Counted from the first letter of the stretch, positions 31,071 to 44,436 are shown. The stretch: 64,000 bases of DNA from Ichthyophonus hoferi (GCA_002751075.1 NAOQ01000030.1:85261-149260); one strand, 5' to 3'. Numbers and translations: made by a program. Notes: generated from the sequence alone by a model not told the origin.

Positions 31071-32546
31071 GCTGCAAAGCTCTTGGCAGAACCTTGATGA
31101 AGTCCACTGATATTACCTTCGGAATATTTACTAAATAGACTACTGTTTTGTGGGAATATTTATTCAATTTTTTGTTAAATTACTTGTCAAGGACGTAAAA
31201 AATATGAAATTAAAATATAAATGTACATTAGGTTTATTTAGAAAAAGAACAAAATTTAAGGAAAAAAAGGAGATGCGACAAATAGTAGTAAAAACTTCTA
31301 ATAAAATACAATAATAAGTTTTTTCTTATCTACTGTGTTAACATCTTACTGTTTACTAACAAAATAATGCAAGTATTTAAAATCCATACGCTATTTCCCT
31401 TTTATTACCTTAATTTTTATATATAAAAGAAAACACAAACCTGAGGAAGTAATTGTTCCAATCAGTTTTATTATATATTATCTAATACCTGTTTCACTGA
31501 ATCTGCATGAGTTTATTTAGGTTGAATAAACATAAGTATAGTTTAGTGTATATACATATAGACAGGCAGGCATGGCATGCGTTGTCCAGCAGGGAAATAC
31601 AAGTCTGAATGTTGCGCTACATCTTATCACGGATCTAATCTTTTGGCGCTCAGATAAATATATATGAGAGTACATTGGTGAAGAATCATGCTTTGTGAAT
31701 GGCAAATGATATTTTTTAAAACGTTCCCGCACTGTGTGATTCTAGACCAATCTTAATTAATCACTGCCAATCGATTATATTATCCCTATGGGTTTTATGA
31801 TGCAATGTGTACGGCCAATACAGATATATTGGCATGCCTCAAAGGGATTTCACACAAACTAAAATGCTGCCTTATACAAAGCAAAATATTTCTATTAAAC
31901 TGAATTGGAGTACTAATATTTCAGTGTGGTAGCCATTTCCAAGTAAACATTGTCACCTTTCCAAGCTAAAGTTGACATGGAGTGGTTGGTTGGTTAGGTC
32001 GCAGGCAATCACTCATACACTATCATAGCCAGAAATCCAACGGATTTAATTCACATTTTCTGTATACATTTTAAAAACCAACAATGGGGTTTCTCAATAA
32101 TAATATGACGTAAAGAGCAAGCATAATCACATGGGCAGTAATTGAGTGAGAAAAGCACCGTGTTTTTATGTACGGATATCAAGAAAGTAATTTAAGAAAC
32201 TAGTAACCAAACCACCACTTGTTAGGCATTCTATTTAAGGTAAGAATCAGATGTGCATCAGTGGCTGCCGCACTAAATCAATATAGAAGTTACGCTAAAA
32301 TTCAAATCCATATGCTGATTATATGTCTAGAAACTTATAATTAATGGAAAAAATAATTTCGTTTCATCTGACTGTCCTGAAATTACAATCCATGTAAACA
32401 GTCTATCAGTAATCATTATATAAATATTTTAATCATTAGTCATTATGTAAGTGGCCCGCCCAAACTCTTTCTCAACAAACATGAAAAAAGTATATTAGTG
32501 TTTGCTTGTGTGAACCCTAATCTAACCAATCCATTTGACATATACA
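31071..32546. promoter_or_regulatory. Upstream region of the Hop1-like gene and flank of the palindrome
   Basis: AT-rich with no gene. An E2F-like octamer lies within TTTGGCGCTCA at 31642-31652, about 570 bp upstream of the Hop1-like start. The same 11-mer recurs at 42657 and 55600. An acceptor-like sequence (ctttgcag) just upstream of the start hints at a spliced leader exon. Confidence 0.35.
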
Positions 32547-32909
32547 ATGGACACCACCAAAGATCAATCACAAGTCTATTCAAGTGGCGGATTCACTACT
32601 CCATCCTGCGTGGGGATGAAGGTAGCGGAAGCGACCTCGGAATGGACGGTGGCGTTGATCATCTTTGCAAAAACAGCACCTGTCATGGGTGTATTGCTAG
32701 CAATCCTCTTTAAAGCTTTCGACCTTAGGAGCGAACTATTCAAGACTTGCTTTTATGACGGCGGCGAGTGCACCGAGTATGAATTCATTGGGGCATATGT
32801 TAGCAGCGCCGTAGAACCGGCGATTGATAGAGCTGCATTCGCTGCAATCATAAAAGAAAGTCTGGAACCGTTTGCTTCTAAAGTCAAAGGCTTTAGAGAG
32901 GATTACTAG
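32547..32909 (+). CDS. Hypothetical 120-residue protein encoded across a palindrome
   Basis: ATG at 32547 (MDTTKDQSQVYSSGGF) to TAG at 32907-32909. It has a hydrophobic stretch ALIIFAKTAPVMGVLLAILF followed by a short Cys-containing block FKTCFYDGGEC. The second half is read through the other arm of an inverted repeat. The opposite strand carries a related frame, open to about 32736, with the same order (ATPSCVGIKV, then LLVILSKAFDFRS, FFYDCSEC). Substitutions between the two arms are often synonymous, which suggests past selection on protein. No family is recognised. The product may be a small membrane protein or a remnant. Confidence 0.4.
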   Translation: MDTTKDQSQVYSSGGFTTPSCVGMKVAEATSEWTVALIIFAKTAPVMGVLLAILFKAFDLRSELFKTCFYDGGECTEYEFIGAYVSSAVEPAIDRAAFAAIIKESLEPFASKVKGFREDY

Positions 32910-33039
32910 TAATGCGCTCATTATTGCAACACTTTTTCCTAAGATGTTCAACACTGCCGTCTGTTCCGAGGCCTTTTCTTCTACCTTTATTCCCACGCAA
33001 GATGGCGTAGCAAATCTGGCACTCGAATAGACTTGTGAT
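32567..33039. repeat. 473-bp imperfect palindrome (coding inverted repeat)
   Basis: Two arms of about 235 bp are reverse complements centred near 32803. The outermost match is atcacaagtctatt (32567-32580) against its complement ending at 33039. Identity looks like roughly 70 percent and is higher at both ends and near the centre. There is almost no spacer, so a transcript would fold into one long hairpin. Confidence 0.85.
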
Positions 33040-33872
33040 CCTAGTTAAGAACGTTATTCAATCAACTAATATTGGACCATGAATTTCATGATCTGCTTGT
33101 TGCTAGAACTTCGGCCAAACTTCGTGTTCATTTGGAGTTAACGATCTTGCAACAAAATGTAAAATCAAGATTTTCCTCAACAACGATTCTCGGCTGACTA
33201 TAAGCCCAGCTTGCAACATAAGATTTACAGGTTACAGAAAAGATTGTAAAAATCCTTGTATGGAGTTTATTTCTCAAGTATTTTATTAGAGGTGTGCCGT
33301 GCCACACTGAGAATTTAGTGTGTTGATATGATTATTTCTGACATTTAGTCGGAATTATTCAGACATATTAAGAAATATATATGTAAGGGGTGAGTGAGGC
33401 ATATTAAAGAAGTAAGAGAAAGCAGAGTGACAGCAAGAATATTATTATCTTTGAGGAAAATTGAGATTGTTTGAGAGGGGAGGAGGGGAGCTAGTATTTG
33501 CGTATAAGTGTAAAGGAGCACGTAACCACGAGTGGTTGAATGTGACCTATCTATCGTACGGCAATATAAACAATTACATTTATGTTGAGTTTGTTCGTGT
33601 ACAAAAATTTAAAGGCATGTTTAACTATATAATAAAACAAGATTGTGGCAGGGTCACATCTAGTTCAACTAGTTGTAGCAAAAATAACGCAGCTTCGTAA
33701 CGTCAGATACAAAAGCAGTCTAAGTATTAAGAATAAAGAATAATAAAAGATTATCAGGAAAGGAGTACCCTTAGATGGATATAAAGAAAGGTCTTATATA
33801 TTCTTAGAAAGTTACCAAACAAAATAAAACAGCAGACTAATATACATGCAACTGTTGTGTTAAATTCCTCTT
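33040..33872. other. Intergenic, includes a dispersed 47-bp repeat copy
   Basis: Holds one inverted copy of a dispersed repeat at about 33100-33146 (see the copies near 42575 and 43016). A 79-codon ATG-less frame at 33461-33700 has no support. The right part is the 3' flank of the polo kinase gene. Confidence 0.5.
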
Positions 33873-36800
33873 CTAGGCTGTAGTGTTTTGGTTTTCTTTT
33901 CGTTCCATCAAGTGGGCAAGATGGGCCTTCAGGTGCCTGAGTCTGCCATGCAGTTCAGGGTAATTCTCCCTATGATAGTGGTGTAAGTCAGTAATTGTTA
34001 CACTCGTTGTATATACAAAGCTCTATTTTTTATATATATACATAACATAACTATCATGACTGTGAAACTAAAACATAGAGGCAGGCTGACCAACACATTT
34101 CGTTGTAAGGGTAGACTGTAACATATAAGTGATCAAACATCCTTCTCCTCCAACATACTTAGTAATGTCACAAAGGCGATATGTCTGACAGGCGGCCTGG
34201 ACAGGAATGAAGGTGACTAGATTGGTAATCATAGAGATCATCACTTTTGCATGATCAAAGAAATTGAGCTGTAATGGAGCAGTAGATAGTGGTTATGTAA
34301 GTATATGGCATAAAGAGAAGAACGGGTCTAAATGAGACAAATGCGCGCCTCAAAGATCACGAAGGAAGGATACGGAATAAGTATTAGGAGAGGATTAAAT
34401 AATATATATTTTCTAAGCAATAGCTATAAACATGGGACTTGTTAGTTGCAACAGTATACCCTAATAATAAACAGATGTATGGTATACTGATAGGAAGGCC
34501 TACCTGTATAACGCCATTTGTTAATTGGAAAACAATGGCCGTCTCTGAGCGTACCCACTCATAAACACGTACAAAATCAGAGTTTTTCTTACGATTGGCA
34601 GAATCCACAGCAGGAATTCCAACGCCTCCCTGTAATAGAGAAAAAGAGAGTAGAATAGAGGGAGGGAAAAAAGAGAGTCAGGCCCTATTCTTAATCATTG
34701 TGTCTAAGGGTCTAAAGATGCGAGCACGTAGTTCAAGAGAATGATATTGAATCAGATATACGCTGTAGACCCGAAAAAGTAAGGAATTATAATATGAGAT
34801 AAGCCAAAAAGGTATAATGATTATCCCAAAACAAAACAAAAAATTGGGTGCTGGTTGAAGTCACGAGGGAGACTGTAATTGTATCCATAACTAACAAACA
34901 AGAAAAAAACATGTAGGGTATACAGTAACGCGCCCCTCTGTTATCAAATGATATGCATATATCTATACATACCATCAATAGATTATCGGTCATGTAGGCT
35001 CGGAAATGATCTAGTAGTCGAATTTTCTTGGCAATCATCTGGGGAGGAGGGTCTTCCACACCCAAGAGGATTTGCTGTTTGTCGTCGGAATATTCCACCA
35101 CACTGTAAGATATGTTCCAGGGAGAGGTGAGATTAAAGCCGAACTTAGGAATTTTAAAAAAGCTACACACTGACACTAAGGATGTTAGCATGGCAAAAGA
35201 AATAGATAAATAAAGAAAAATGAGAGAATTAAAGGTAGAGAGTAAACATCTCTTTCCCTTCGTAGTACTGGAAGGTGAATCTATTAACAGAAAGAGAGTT
35301 AAAGGAACAAGATAAGATACATCGTCACATACTCTCTCTGAGGGCTAAGTACAATCTGAGTATTGTCAATAAAGTGCACTCCTACAGTGCCGTCACTAAG
35401 CTGGTAGCTAAGGCCATACTTGTAACTGTAATCCAACCACCTCGATACCCAGAGAAGGGCCGGGGGATCTTGCAGAGACACAGGCTTGGCTGTGGAAAGG
35501 GAGGTAAAACGTGTTAGCATCGGAGGTCAGGATATAGCAAGGGTTAGGAGGTGGTTGTCTACATTAGCGACATCAATGTGCTTTATGTCTTGTCACACTG
35601 TTTATTAAAGGTATTAAGTCAGAGTCATAGGCATGTTTTGGCATGACTGTGCGAGTCAATATACAGTGTAGACAGAAGGCCATAGCCAGGAAGAGGTCGG
35701 ATGGATGCTTCACTTAATGGTTATATATATATATATATCAAGTTTTTAACTAACAAAAGGAACAAAGGGAAAAAAAGAGAGATAAAGATAAAACAAAGAC
35801 TGGAGGTGCACGACTAACCTGGGTTTAAGGTATCTGAGCGTTGAGTCACGGTAACATCCAACATATGCTTAGCCTTCTCTAACATGATAGCACTAGCTTC
35901 CTCCCTGTTGTGATAACCAAACCCTTAGCTTAACAAAGATTCATTCTCAAGTTTACAGGGCCCCGTTATATATATCTCTCATGCTATCTACCTATCAATC
36001 CATAGCAATAACATCTTTAATAGAATAAAGAAAACAGAGGTTATCGCCCAACGTGCCATAATAGAATTCCATGGTTTGCATTGAAAAAATAAAATGATAT
36101 ATATACTTATACTTAATAGAATAAAATATAAGTTGTACTTAAAGTGAAACCAATAGTCAAAATGAAATAGAAACAGAAAATCAATAAAGACAAAGATAGA
36201 CGTAGAAGTAGAGGGGGAGGGCAATAGAGACAATTATAGCAAAGCAAATAAACAAATCACCATCCCTACCAGTTATGTTCAATAGCCCTATATAATTCAG
36301 GTGGGAGTTGAGAGTCCACTTTCTGATAGTTCTTCCTTTCAAACACTCTATCCTCTTGTTCTGCGGCCTTTCCACCTTCTGGCTCTGTAACTGGGGCTGG
36401 TTTAGGTGGCATAGGTGCATTTGTAGTCATAGGTGCAGTGGTTGCCATGGGCCTAGAAGCTTGTTTACTTTCTTGCCTTACATTTTCAGACATGGTTGGG
36501 TACATGGATGATGCTGTAGCTAGTGGCTGGCCAAAAGACTAGCGAGAGCATAGGAAAGTGTGAGAAGACACGTACAAAGACATAGGTATGGAGGGCATCA
36601 GGGCTAAGAATAAGAGAGCATAGTAAACATAGTATGCAGATGGGAGTGAATAACACATGGTAGATAGCAAATAGAAGCAGTTCGAGGGTTGGACTAACAG
36701 AAATATGGGGAAAGAAATAAGAAAGTATGTAGCATAGAGTGATTGAGAGGCCATATACAGGTGTGTGGGTCTATATTATTAAACATTAGCAGTTGCAACA

Positions 36801-39800
36801 CGAAGCTTCGTGGGATAAGGAAACAACTTATATAAGCATTATATAATGGTAGATATATACAAACATGCCACCATTCCCCACATATCGCCATGTATGAGAG
36901 TAATACTGGCCAGGAAAGTACCCATCTGTGACTTACCGTGGGCCTGGGCACTGCTACTGGAATCTGTCTACGTGTGGACTGGAGAGGTGCCTTACTTTGC
37001 ATATTCTCATCCACTCGGGTAAGAACACCCCCTGAACGACCCATTGGGTACGAGGAAGTTGCTTGTTCAGGCTGGTTATTGGATAGAGGCATGGCTTTCA
37101 GGACCCGACGGGCAGGCTTGTGGACGCTGGTGTAGACTTGATTCTCTTTGTCATGAGAGGGGGCATACATTGGCTGTACATATGCATATACAGGCAAGAA
37201 AGGTGTCAAATAATGCACTTTGCCCCTGAGTCTATATATCTATGTGTGGGTGTAAACAGAGAATAATCCACTATATATTATAGTCGAATAATAAGGTAGA
37301 AGAAGTGTATTCACAAGTAAATTTGGAAGTGCATACATTAATCGGGTCATACCATACCACACCCAGAGATGTATAGCCTAATGTACCTTTGACCCCAATA
37401 AGTAAAAAAAACCATATTTAAAAAGCTATACAAAAATAGAGAGCATGTGAGGGTAGGCAACGGTGAGCCAATGGAAGCAGAGAGAGAGGATTAATGCAAG
37501 TGACCAGTACAAGGCAATGAGACGTAGTATGTAGTTAGTATATACATATAAAGAGATTATAATACCTTTCGGCCTAGAGCTAATACATAAAAATGTGAAC
37601 ATAATACATTGTCATTAAAGGCCGTAACACTCAACCAATGAGGCAGTACATATAGTAGCTTTATACTAATCCCCATCCTGTCGGCCTCACCAACGACTAT
37701 TGTTTTTTACATTTTATATATATAGAACTAATCACTATAATGATATAAACTAAAGACTGACTTCCACCCAATGTTTGGCCATAGGCTATCTCTAGTACTC
37801 AAGCATACTCCCTCTCTCTCCCTGCCCTCCTCATCCTCTCCACCAGAGACCCACCTGGCTCAGTAACCGTTTCTGTCTTACTGCCCTGGCAGCAGCAGCC
37901 TTATTAAGGGAAGGCTTTCCTTCCGGCAAGGTATTCAGGTTGGTATTCAGGTTGGTGGTTTCACGCATAGGCATACGTGCAAAGGGAACCAAGAGATCGT
38001 CATACTGGGCAGGCCAGAATGATATAGGGTGTCAGTCCCAGACGCATATATATATGTCATTAATTCACATCAGATACTTTACAGTATGTATGCTACTTAT
38101 ACTTTACTACCACATGAAAAAAATATATATCAAGCAAATCAACTAAAGTAATAATAAAACCAAAATTTCCAAGAGAAAAAGACAACGAAAAAGAAAAAGA
38201 AAGGGAAGACAACGAAAAGAATCAAAGAATCGGCACATAAGAGATAGATAGGGGCTTACCACCGGGGTCTTGGTCAGGGCCTCTACGGGGACACGAGAGG
38301 GCACCATGCCATTGACAAAAAAAGTAAAGTTAAGAATTTTAGAGGCTGAAGGACGCTTGGCTGGATTACGCTGAAGAAGTCCATCAAATACATCCCTGGT
38401 TGCCTGTGAGATAAGTGAGATAAATGAAATAATCACAGGGTGTACGGTTAGTTTGATCCCTCGGGGGATTAGTTGATCGGTCTGTTCCCATTGGCTCTCT
38501 ATACTCGTACTTTTTTTCTCTAGCCAATCTCAACCTATCCCTACCCCTTAATACTCTATATGGCACATTTGGCGACTAGAAGCCAACCAGTACTATGACA
38601 GGTACCAATGTATAGGCCTGGGAGAGGGAAGATAAAACAATCACATCTCTATAATATTGTAAACCTACATAATTGCACTACTATATGTATAAATACACGC
38701 ACATCAGTATACAAACTAACCTGGTTTACGTTATCGGGAACATGATACTTGAAGTCAGGGTTTTGGATTAACTTGATGGTCTCATCTTTATCCTTAGACT
38801 GGAAGGGCGGAGTTCCAACCACCAGTGTGTACCTATATATGTAGGTTTACGTGTATGTTAGAGATATGTATGTGATTATGGTCATATGTATACGCTGGTG
38901 TTTTGGCTAAAAATTAAGTTGAATAGATTTGGTTGAAACATAATTAACATTATAGTTAGCGTCATGTTTAAAACAAATTAACAGAACATATAATCTAAAC
39001 ACAGTGGAGTATATCCTTATATCCTCTGGTCTACAAAACATGAACAAGTCTATAACCTACACACAATCCAAAGTCTTTCATTTTTCTTATTAATAAGCAC
39101 AACCAAAGAGAACGTATAGGCCTATATGTACAGCCATACCATGAAATCAGAGGCGTGAAAAGAGAAGAAAATACATTACATGATAACACCAATAGCCCAT
39201 ATGTCCACCTCAAACCCGTGTCCGTTCTTGTCTAATACCTCGGGGGAAATAAAATTTGGAGTACCACAGAAGGTCCTATACAAAGATGCAAGGATGATTA
39301 GAACATACACTGAACCCATAGTATAGCAGTGCTAGGCTAATGTGGACTGCCTACTACTGGTATGATGGATCATGGTGTAATGTCATGTGAGATGTCATAA
39401 TACAATATAATGTAAAATAGTAGTGATATATAACATACAGCCAATCACTTGTCACCTTCTCACTAGTTAAGTAGGAATAGACCGATAGAGGCACACGTAC
39501 ATTAAGTCACGTGTAGGAAAAAGGAAAAAGGCTTTATACCATTAGCCCCTGCCCCCCGTAAGGCAGCACTACCCATTCTAACTTCTATTGGAGTGATATA
39601 CTACCAAGTCATTCATACATATCTCAAACAACCAATCATTATACATTACCTGCGTTGGTGACCTGCACTGACCACAGCAGCCAATCCAAGATCACAGATC
39701 TTGACATCCATATTAGCATCTAGGAGAATGTTTCCAGGCTTGAGATCTCGATGAACACAGTCATTATCGTGCATGTACTGGGGGAGTGAGCGATGGACTG

Positions 39801-41647
39801 GTCATAAGTACCCAACCTTCTTATAGATTTCCCTTACAATACTCAATCTTCATTCTGAAATTAAAACAGGCATATAGTTGTCCTCTTAATAGAAGTAAAC
39901 ACTCATTGAGTTTTAGTATGCTGCCTGCAACCACTCCACTGGTCCATTCAATGATTCGCTTACCAAGGATGTTGTACATATCCATATATCCAAATGTATG
40001 TATAAGCAGTAGAACACTAACTGGAATCTTATTGTATAATCATGCATAGATATGCCAGCTATCTCTATAACAATCCAATCTAGCCCTACCTTGATGGCTG
40101 AAGTAATCTGCCCCACATAGAGTCGGATCTCGGGCTCAAGAAGTGTCTTTCTCTTTCTCAGCATATCAGCCATAGTCTATTGGAAGGAGAGGGGTTATGG
40201 CTCGAGGTCAGTGAGTAAAACTGACATACACTAATAGCCTAGGTTGGTGAGATGGGTCTCACTACCTGGTCCTATTGGCTGTAAGACGAGCACCAATTCA
40301 TATTAGTGTATATATTATACGCATATACATTCATTGATCCGTTGAGTTGTATAGAAACATCTTTGCTATAAATTTTATAAAACATATCAGATAAAATCAA
40401 AACCGATGGACTTACGGCATTTGGACATAGTTCCATCACCAGGTACACGTGGGTGGTGTCCTCCATGTGATTGAATAGCCTCACAATGTGACGGTGTTGT
40501 AGCTTGGCCTGAATCTTGATCTCTGATCTCATCTGACGGGAGGGGAATGTGTGTTGATTACTATTGTCAGCTACCTTCCTGATGTAAAGTATTGTAGAAC
40601 TATTTCGTGTCCATATACTCTAACAGGTGAAGGAAGGAAAAAGCCTGCAGCCTTATATCAACTAATGGGAGCATAAGACAAGAGGCAAGTACATAAATGT
40701 ATAGAGATCTACAACAATCCACTCCTTTAATCACCCCATATTAACTAACCCCAAACATTTATACCTTTTGATGGTTCTTAGACGACACCTTACTCTTGTC
40801 CATAATTTTACAAGCGAATACTTTCCCTGTTGCATCCCTGGCTCGAAATACTTGGCCAAAGGCACCCTGAAACAAGAAAACCAAAGTTTTGTCACAATTA
40901 TAGTTCCATCTTAATACACTATATGTTCTTTGCCCTGATTCTTTCCAATCTTACTCTTAGTTGGGGCTGTAATATATATATAATCAAAGCCCTCGGTGGA
41001 TATTGTAATACTTACATATTATGTAGTAAAACAGAGTGTTAAAGAACGGAATAATACGCACCTAGAAAAAAATATCGGTGTATTCGCGAGTAGATAGACC
41101 TATAGTGAGTTTTTGCTTACTGAATAACCAAAGCATGTAGTTTGTTATATATTATTATTGCTATATAATATTCTCTCTCCAAAAAATAAAGAAATAAAAT
41201 GTAATCTATCCCCAACTTAAAAAACAATCTTCAATAAAACATAAGAAAATAACGATGCCAAGATCGTCCTAGTAGTGATGCTAAGAGACTGTACGCGTTG
41301 AATCAGAAGGGTGGTTAACAAAATTCATTTGTATGATTAAAACATCATTAATCTAGCCAAAACTATTGCATATGTTAGTGGTGAGGAAAATAATCGTACC
41401 GCAATATGGATAAAAGAGGGATGGCAATAAATAGTGTAGGCAAAGATATTTATAAAGAAGAAAGAGATTGATGAGGAACTGGGTGCAAATAGGGAGTAGA
41501 CAAAAAAATAAATAGTTGATCACTCACCGAGCCCAGGAGTGAGCCCTTGACATACTGTTGCCCATTGACTTTAATGTATGTAGGGGCAGTTGTTTCTCCC
41601 GTAGGCCCAATCTTTTGACTTGGGTGTGCAGCAATGACGGTAAACAT
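33873..41647 (-). CDS. PLK1: Polo-like kinase (Plk1/Cdc5)
   Basis: Eighteen exons join in phase to give 766 residues: 41528-41647, 40765-40866, 40416-40532, 40090-40176, 39650-39777, 39180-39275, 38721-38832, 38260-38403, 37855-38004, 36937-37173, 36270-36538, 35819-35904, 35333-35489, 35248-35280, 34973-35102, 34504-34629, 34159-34268 and 33873-33969. It drives mitotic entry, spindle and cytokinesis steps. The kinase domain at about 31-290 has GSGAFGQVF, catalytic Lys60 in [13 protein letters not shown] with Asp153, DLG (not DFG) at 171-173, T-loop Thr186 in [10 protein letters not shown] and SPEVL. Two polo boxes follow a long linker: [21 protein letters not shown] (Trp567 matches human Trp414) and FFDHAK (His704 and Lys706 match human His538 and Lys540). 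The linker is longer than in animals. Confidence 0.96.
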
Positions 41648-42574
41648 GTTTTCAAAAACTGTACTTTTCACAGGGGAAAAGTATTGAGGTTGTTGTTTGA
41701 TTTAGAAAAATGTGTTAAGAATCTGCTTCAGGCAACGTTGATATACCATAGCAGGATATGCTAGTTACCGATTTGAGTCAACAAAGTCTCAATTCATGAA
41801 TATTTCAAATAATAATGAATCGAATTTTAAGCAGTTCTTTTGCTGACGTGTACAAGTGGCACCTAATTGTTACCAACCAACAGAAATAATAAAATAAAAA
41901 GTTGGCCTTACAAGTAATTGAAAACTTGCTCTAGTCTAGATAAATCAATAAAAACTAAATAATAGTAAATACTCTTTAAAAGCGGGAGCGGAGTGAAGTA
42001 TAATTGTAACTATTTTAAATCTTTCCCAACCCTTTCTATCTATCAATTACTAAACTGCCACCCGCTAAACTGCCGTCCTATCCCCATCTCGCGTTGAATT
42101 CATTAATTGCATTCAAATTTTACCGCCATAACGCTATCCATTAATTGATTGTCTTTCAATGATGTAAATATTTTAAATTTAATTACTAATATTATTGGCT
42201 ATTATTAATGATAAATGAGTAACGGTTGCAAGAACGGTGTCAAGTGGATTGATTTACAATAAAGCCCAGGAGGGTGTCAAACTGCGTCTATAACTATTGA
42301 CGAAAATATAACATATAGTGGGAGATGGCAGGGTCGGCCTACCGCAAAATAAAAATAAAGCACAATATCTCGTTTTAGAGTGGAATTAAAATCAGCATGG
42401 CTTAGTAGTCTTCAATTCATGGTTTACGATATTATAATACTCCAATATATATAGTACGGAAGAGCCCACGAAAACGATAATGAAAATAAGTGTTGATACT
42501 ATTTCCTGTATTTTCCTTCAAATATCTATGCATGTACCTATACATCTACATTCGTATATATATATTTTTAGGAA
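41648..42574. promoter_or_regulatory. Upstream region of the polo kinase gene
   Basis: No gene is seen in this AT-rich stretch. The only GC-rich spot near the start is aaaagcgggagcggag at about 41978-41993. CCAAT/ATTGG boxes are few. Promoter function is inferred from position. Confidence 0.35.
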
Positions 42575-43063
42575 ACCGTTAACTCGGAATGAACACGTAG
42601 TTCGGCCGAAGTCCTGATAATAAGCGGAGCATGAAATGGTCGGTAACACCCACGCATTTGGCGCTCATGCCATCAAATACGAAACCACTCCTAACACCCA
42701 CAAAACTTGGCATTTATTATTTGATTAAACAATCATAATATATATAATCGTCACATTTTTAATGTCTAGTTCGCCATTGGCACTCGAATACAATACCCGG
42801 TGTCCCCCCGATCTGTCGCTCTTACTAGACTCAGAGAACTGTTAATTAATATTAATTAATGATAATTATTATTTACATTGTAGCATAACACCTCTTATTG
42901 ATCGGTCTCCTTGGGCAATATCCACATTAGCACCTGTCGATACATTCATGACTTCCCGGTCAGCACATACTACTTTTGTCACACACTGTGAGCCATAGTA
43001 CGAATCGGTTACAAGACCATTAACTCCAAATGAACACGTAGTTCATCCGAAATCCTGATAACA
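42575..43063 (+). repeat. Stretch bounded by two direct copies of a dispersed ~47-bp repeat
   Basis: Copies at about 42575-42622 and 43016-43063 share gaacacgtagttc and tcctgataa in the same orientation. A third copy, inverted, lies at 33100-33146 next to the palindrome. The stretch between also contains ggcactcgaata, found in the right palindrome arm (about 33018), so the two loci may carry pieces of one element family. Its nature is unknown. Confidence 0.55.
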
Positions 43064-43112
43064 ACGGATAACGTTCCCAACCAGGTAAATTGATTTGTCA
43101 ATCATTAGTATA

Positions 43113-43490
43113 TCAATTAGCGAATGAGCCATTCAAAATAACGATATAATAGTATTCGAGTATCGAGATAAGATCAAACAATTCTAGTGGATTTCTGTAA
43201 TCTTTTGTAAATTGTATTAGCCAGTAAGGATCTTTACGATCGGTCCCATAGACAATAATGAACACAGCATATTTGACACCCGCGAAAAACAAAGTTGCAG
43301 CAAGGATTAAAGGAACGGAAACATGGCTCAACCACATGAACCAATCAAAAACTCCAATTATGGTCCTTGCAATCATTGCACATACACTTTGGCTTATGCG
43401 TCCTGAACAAGTCCAATTATATAGAACCCTGAACCATTCTGGCAAGCCTATTTTTAGTGCAAAAAATTTAATGTTATCCCTGTGCTGCAT
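43113..43490 (-). CDS. Hypothetical 125-residue membrane protein
   Basis: Single frame from ATG at 43490 (MQHRDNIKFFALKIG) to TAG at 43113. It has a hydrophobic core VSVPLILAATLFFAGVKYAV preceded by an amphipathic Trp-rich stretch, consistent with one or two membrane segments. There is no family match and no spliced extension that I can justify. It lies directly beside the dispersed repeat and may belong to it. Confidence 0.35.
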   Translation of the reverse strand: MQHRDNIKFFALKIGLPEWFRVLYNWTCSGRISQSVCAMIARTIIGVFDWFMWLSHVSVPLILAATLFFAGVKYAVFIIVYGTDRKDPYWLIQFTKDYRNPLELFDLISILEYYYIVILNGSFAN

Positions 43491-44150
43491 CAACGATTAT
43501 CTATGGTTTCTTTTCCATTGAGAACACAAAGATTCACTCCCCCAGGCAAATAAGCATATAATGACGTCATTGGTCTCTTAACTAAGGTCCTAAAACATAT
43601 GCACTAAATAATAACATTGACAGACAATTACACCCATTATGTTACTATGTACCTTCAAAATCAGAGGTAGGTCTGATTTTAAAACCTATATGGTCATAGT
43701 TGAGGCAGTACATTCTCCATTGAAGATTGTAGCTTTCTTTACTAACAAAATTAGAGAGTACCTCTCAAATCTATTCCAGTAGCACATCAAACAGGAAGAA
43801 ATCACCCATCTCGCTACTCTCCCTTATGCCACTTCAAGTAAGAGCCTGAATGAAAAAGTAAGTTATCAGCTCATTAGGATGGTAAGAGGGTAAGAACAGC
43901 CCTCCTCCAATCCAAAACGCCACTGACATTGTGAAGTTTTACATGAAGCACAAGTGTTAACCCAATCGTTATGATGGTCATAGAAATAATATATTTATGG
44001 TTTGTACTATTTATATTGAATGGGTTTAAGTAGATTGCGGAAATTATATGAGGGCGCCACTTATCTCATAATGGAATTGAAAATTATTAATAATAAACGT
44101 ACTCATTACCTGACTATATGTTATTCTTTTATTTGTTCCTTAAATAGCAA

Positions 44151-44436
44151 AATGCAACCAGAAAAACCGCCTAAGAAAAAATATTTTAAGAGGGCGCTTC
44201 CTTTAGCACCAAGAACTACTTCAAGGGAAATTTGTATGGAAAAGAAGAGGAAAGTGATAAATCCTCTGTTGACTTCAGAGGACACTCCACCTACAAACGC
44301 TATTTCTACCAAGACGTTTATACCTGCTATCGAACCAATATATCAGCTACTCCCATCGTCATCAAGCAGTAGTTCAGACAAATCTTGCACACTGTATCTA
44401 CTTCTGATAGGGATATTACTGGCATTGGCGACGTAG
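44151..44436 (+). CDS. Hypothetical 94-residue protein with C-terminal membrane anchor
   Basis: ATG at 44151 (MQPEKPPKKKYFKRALPLAP) to TAG at 44434. It has a lysine-rich N-terminus, a serine run and a hydrophobic C-terminus (TLYLLLIGILLALAT) typical of tail-anchored proteins. The sequence aaatag just upstream could be an acceptor of a longer gene. It lies just before retrotransposon remnants, so a mobile origin is possible. Function unknown. Confidence 0.35.

Noticed and set aside
36308-37229. Several plus-strand frames
   Set aside because: Antisense of polo kinase linker exons.
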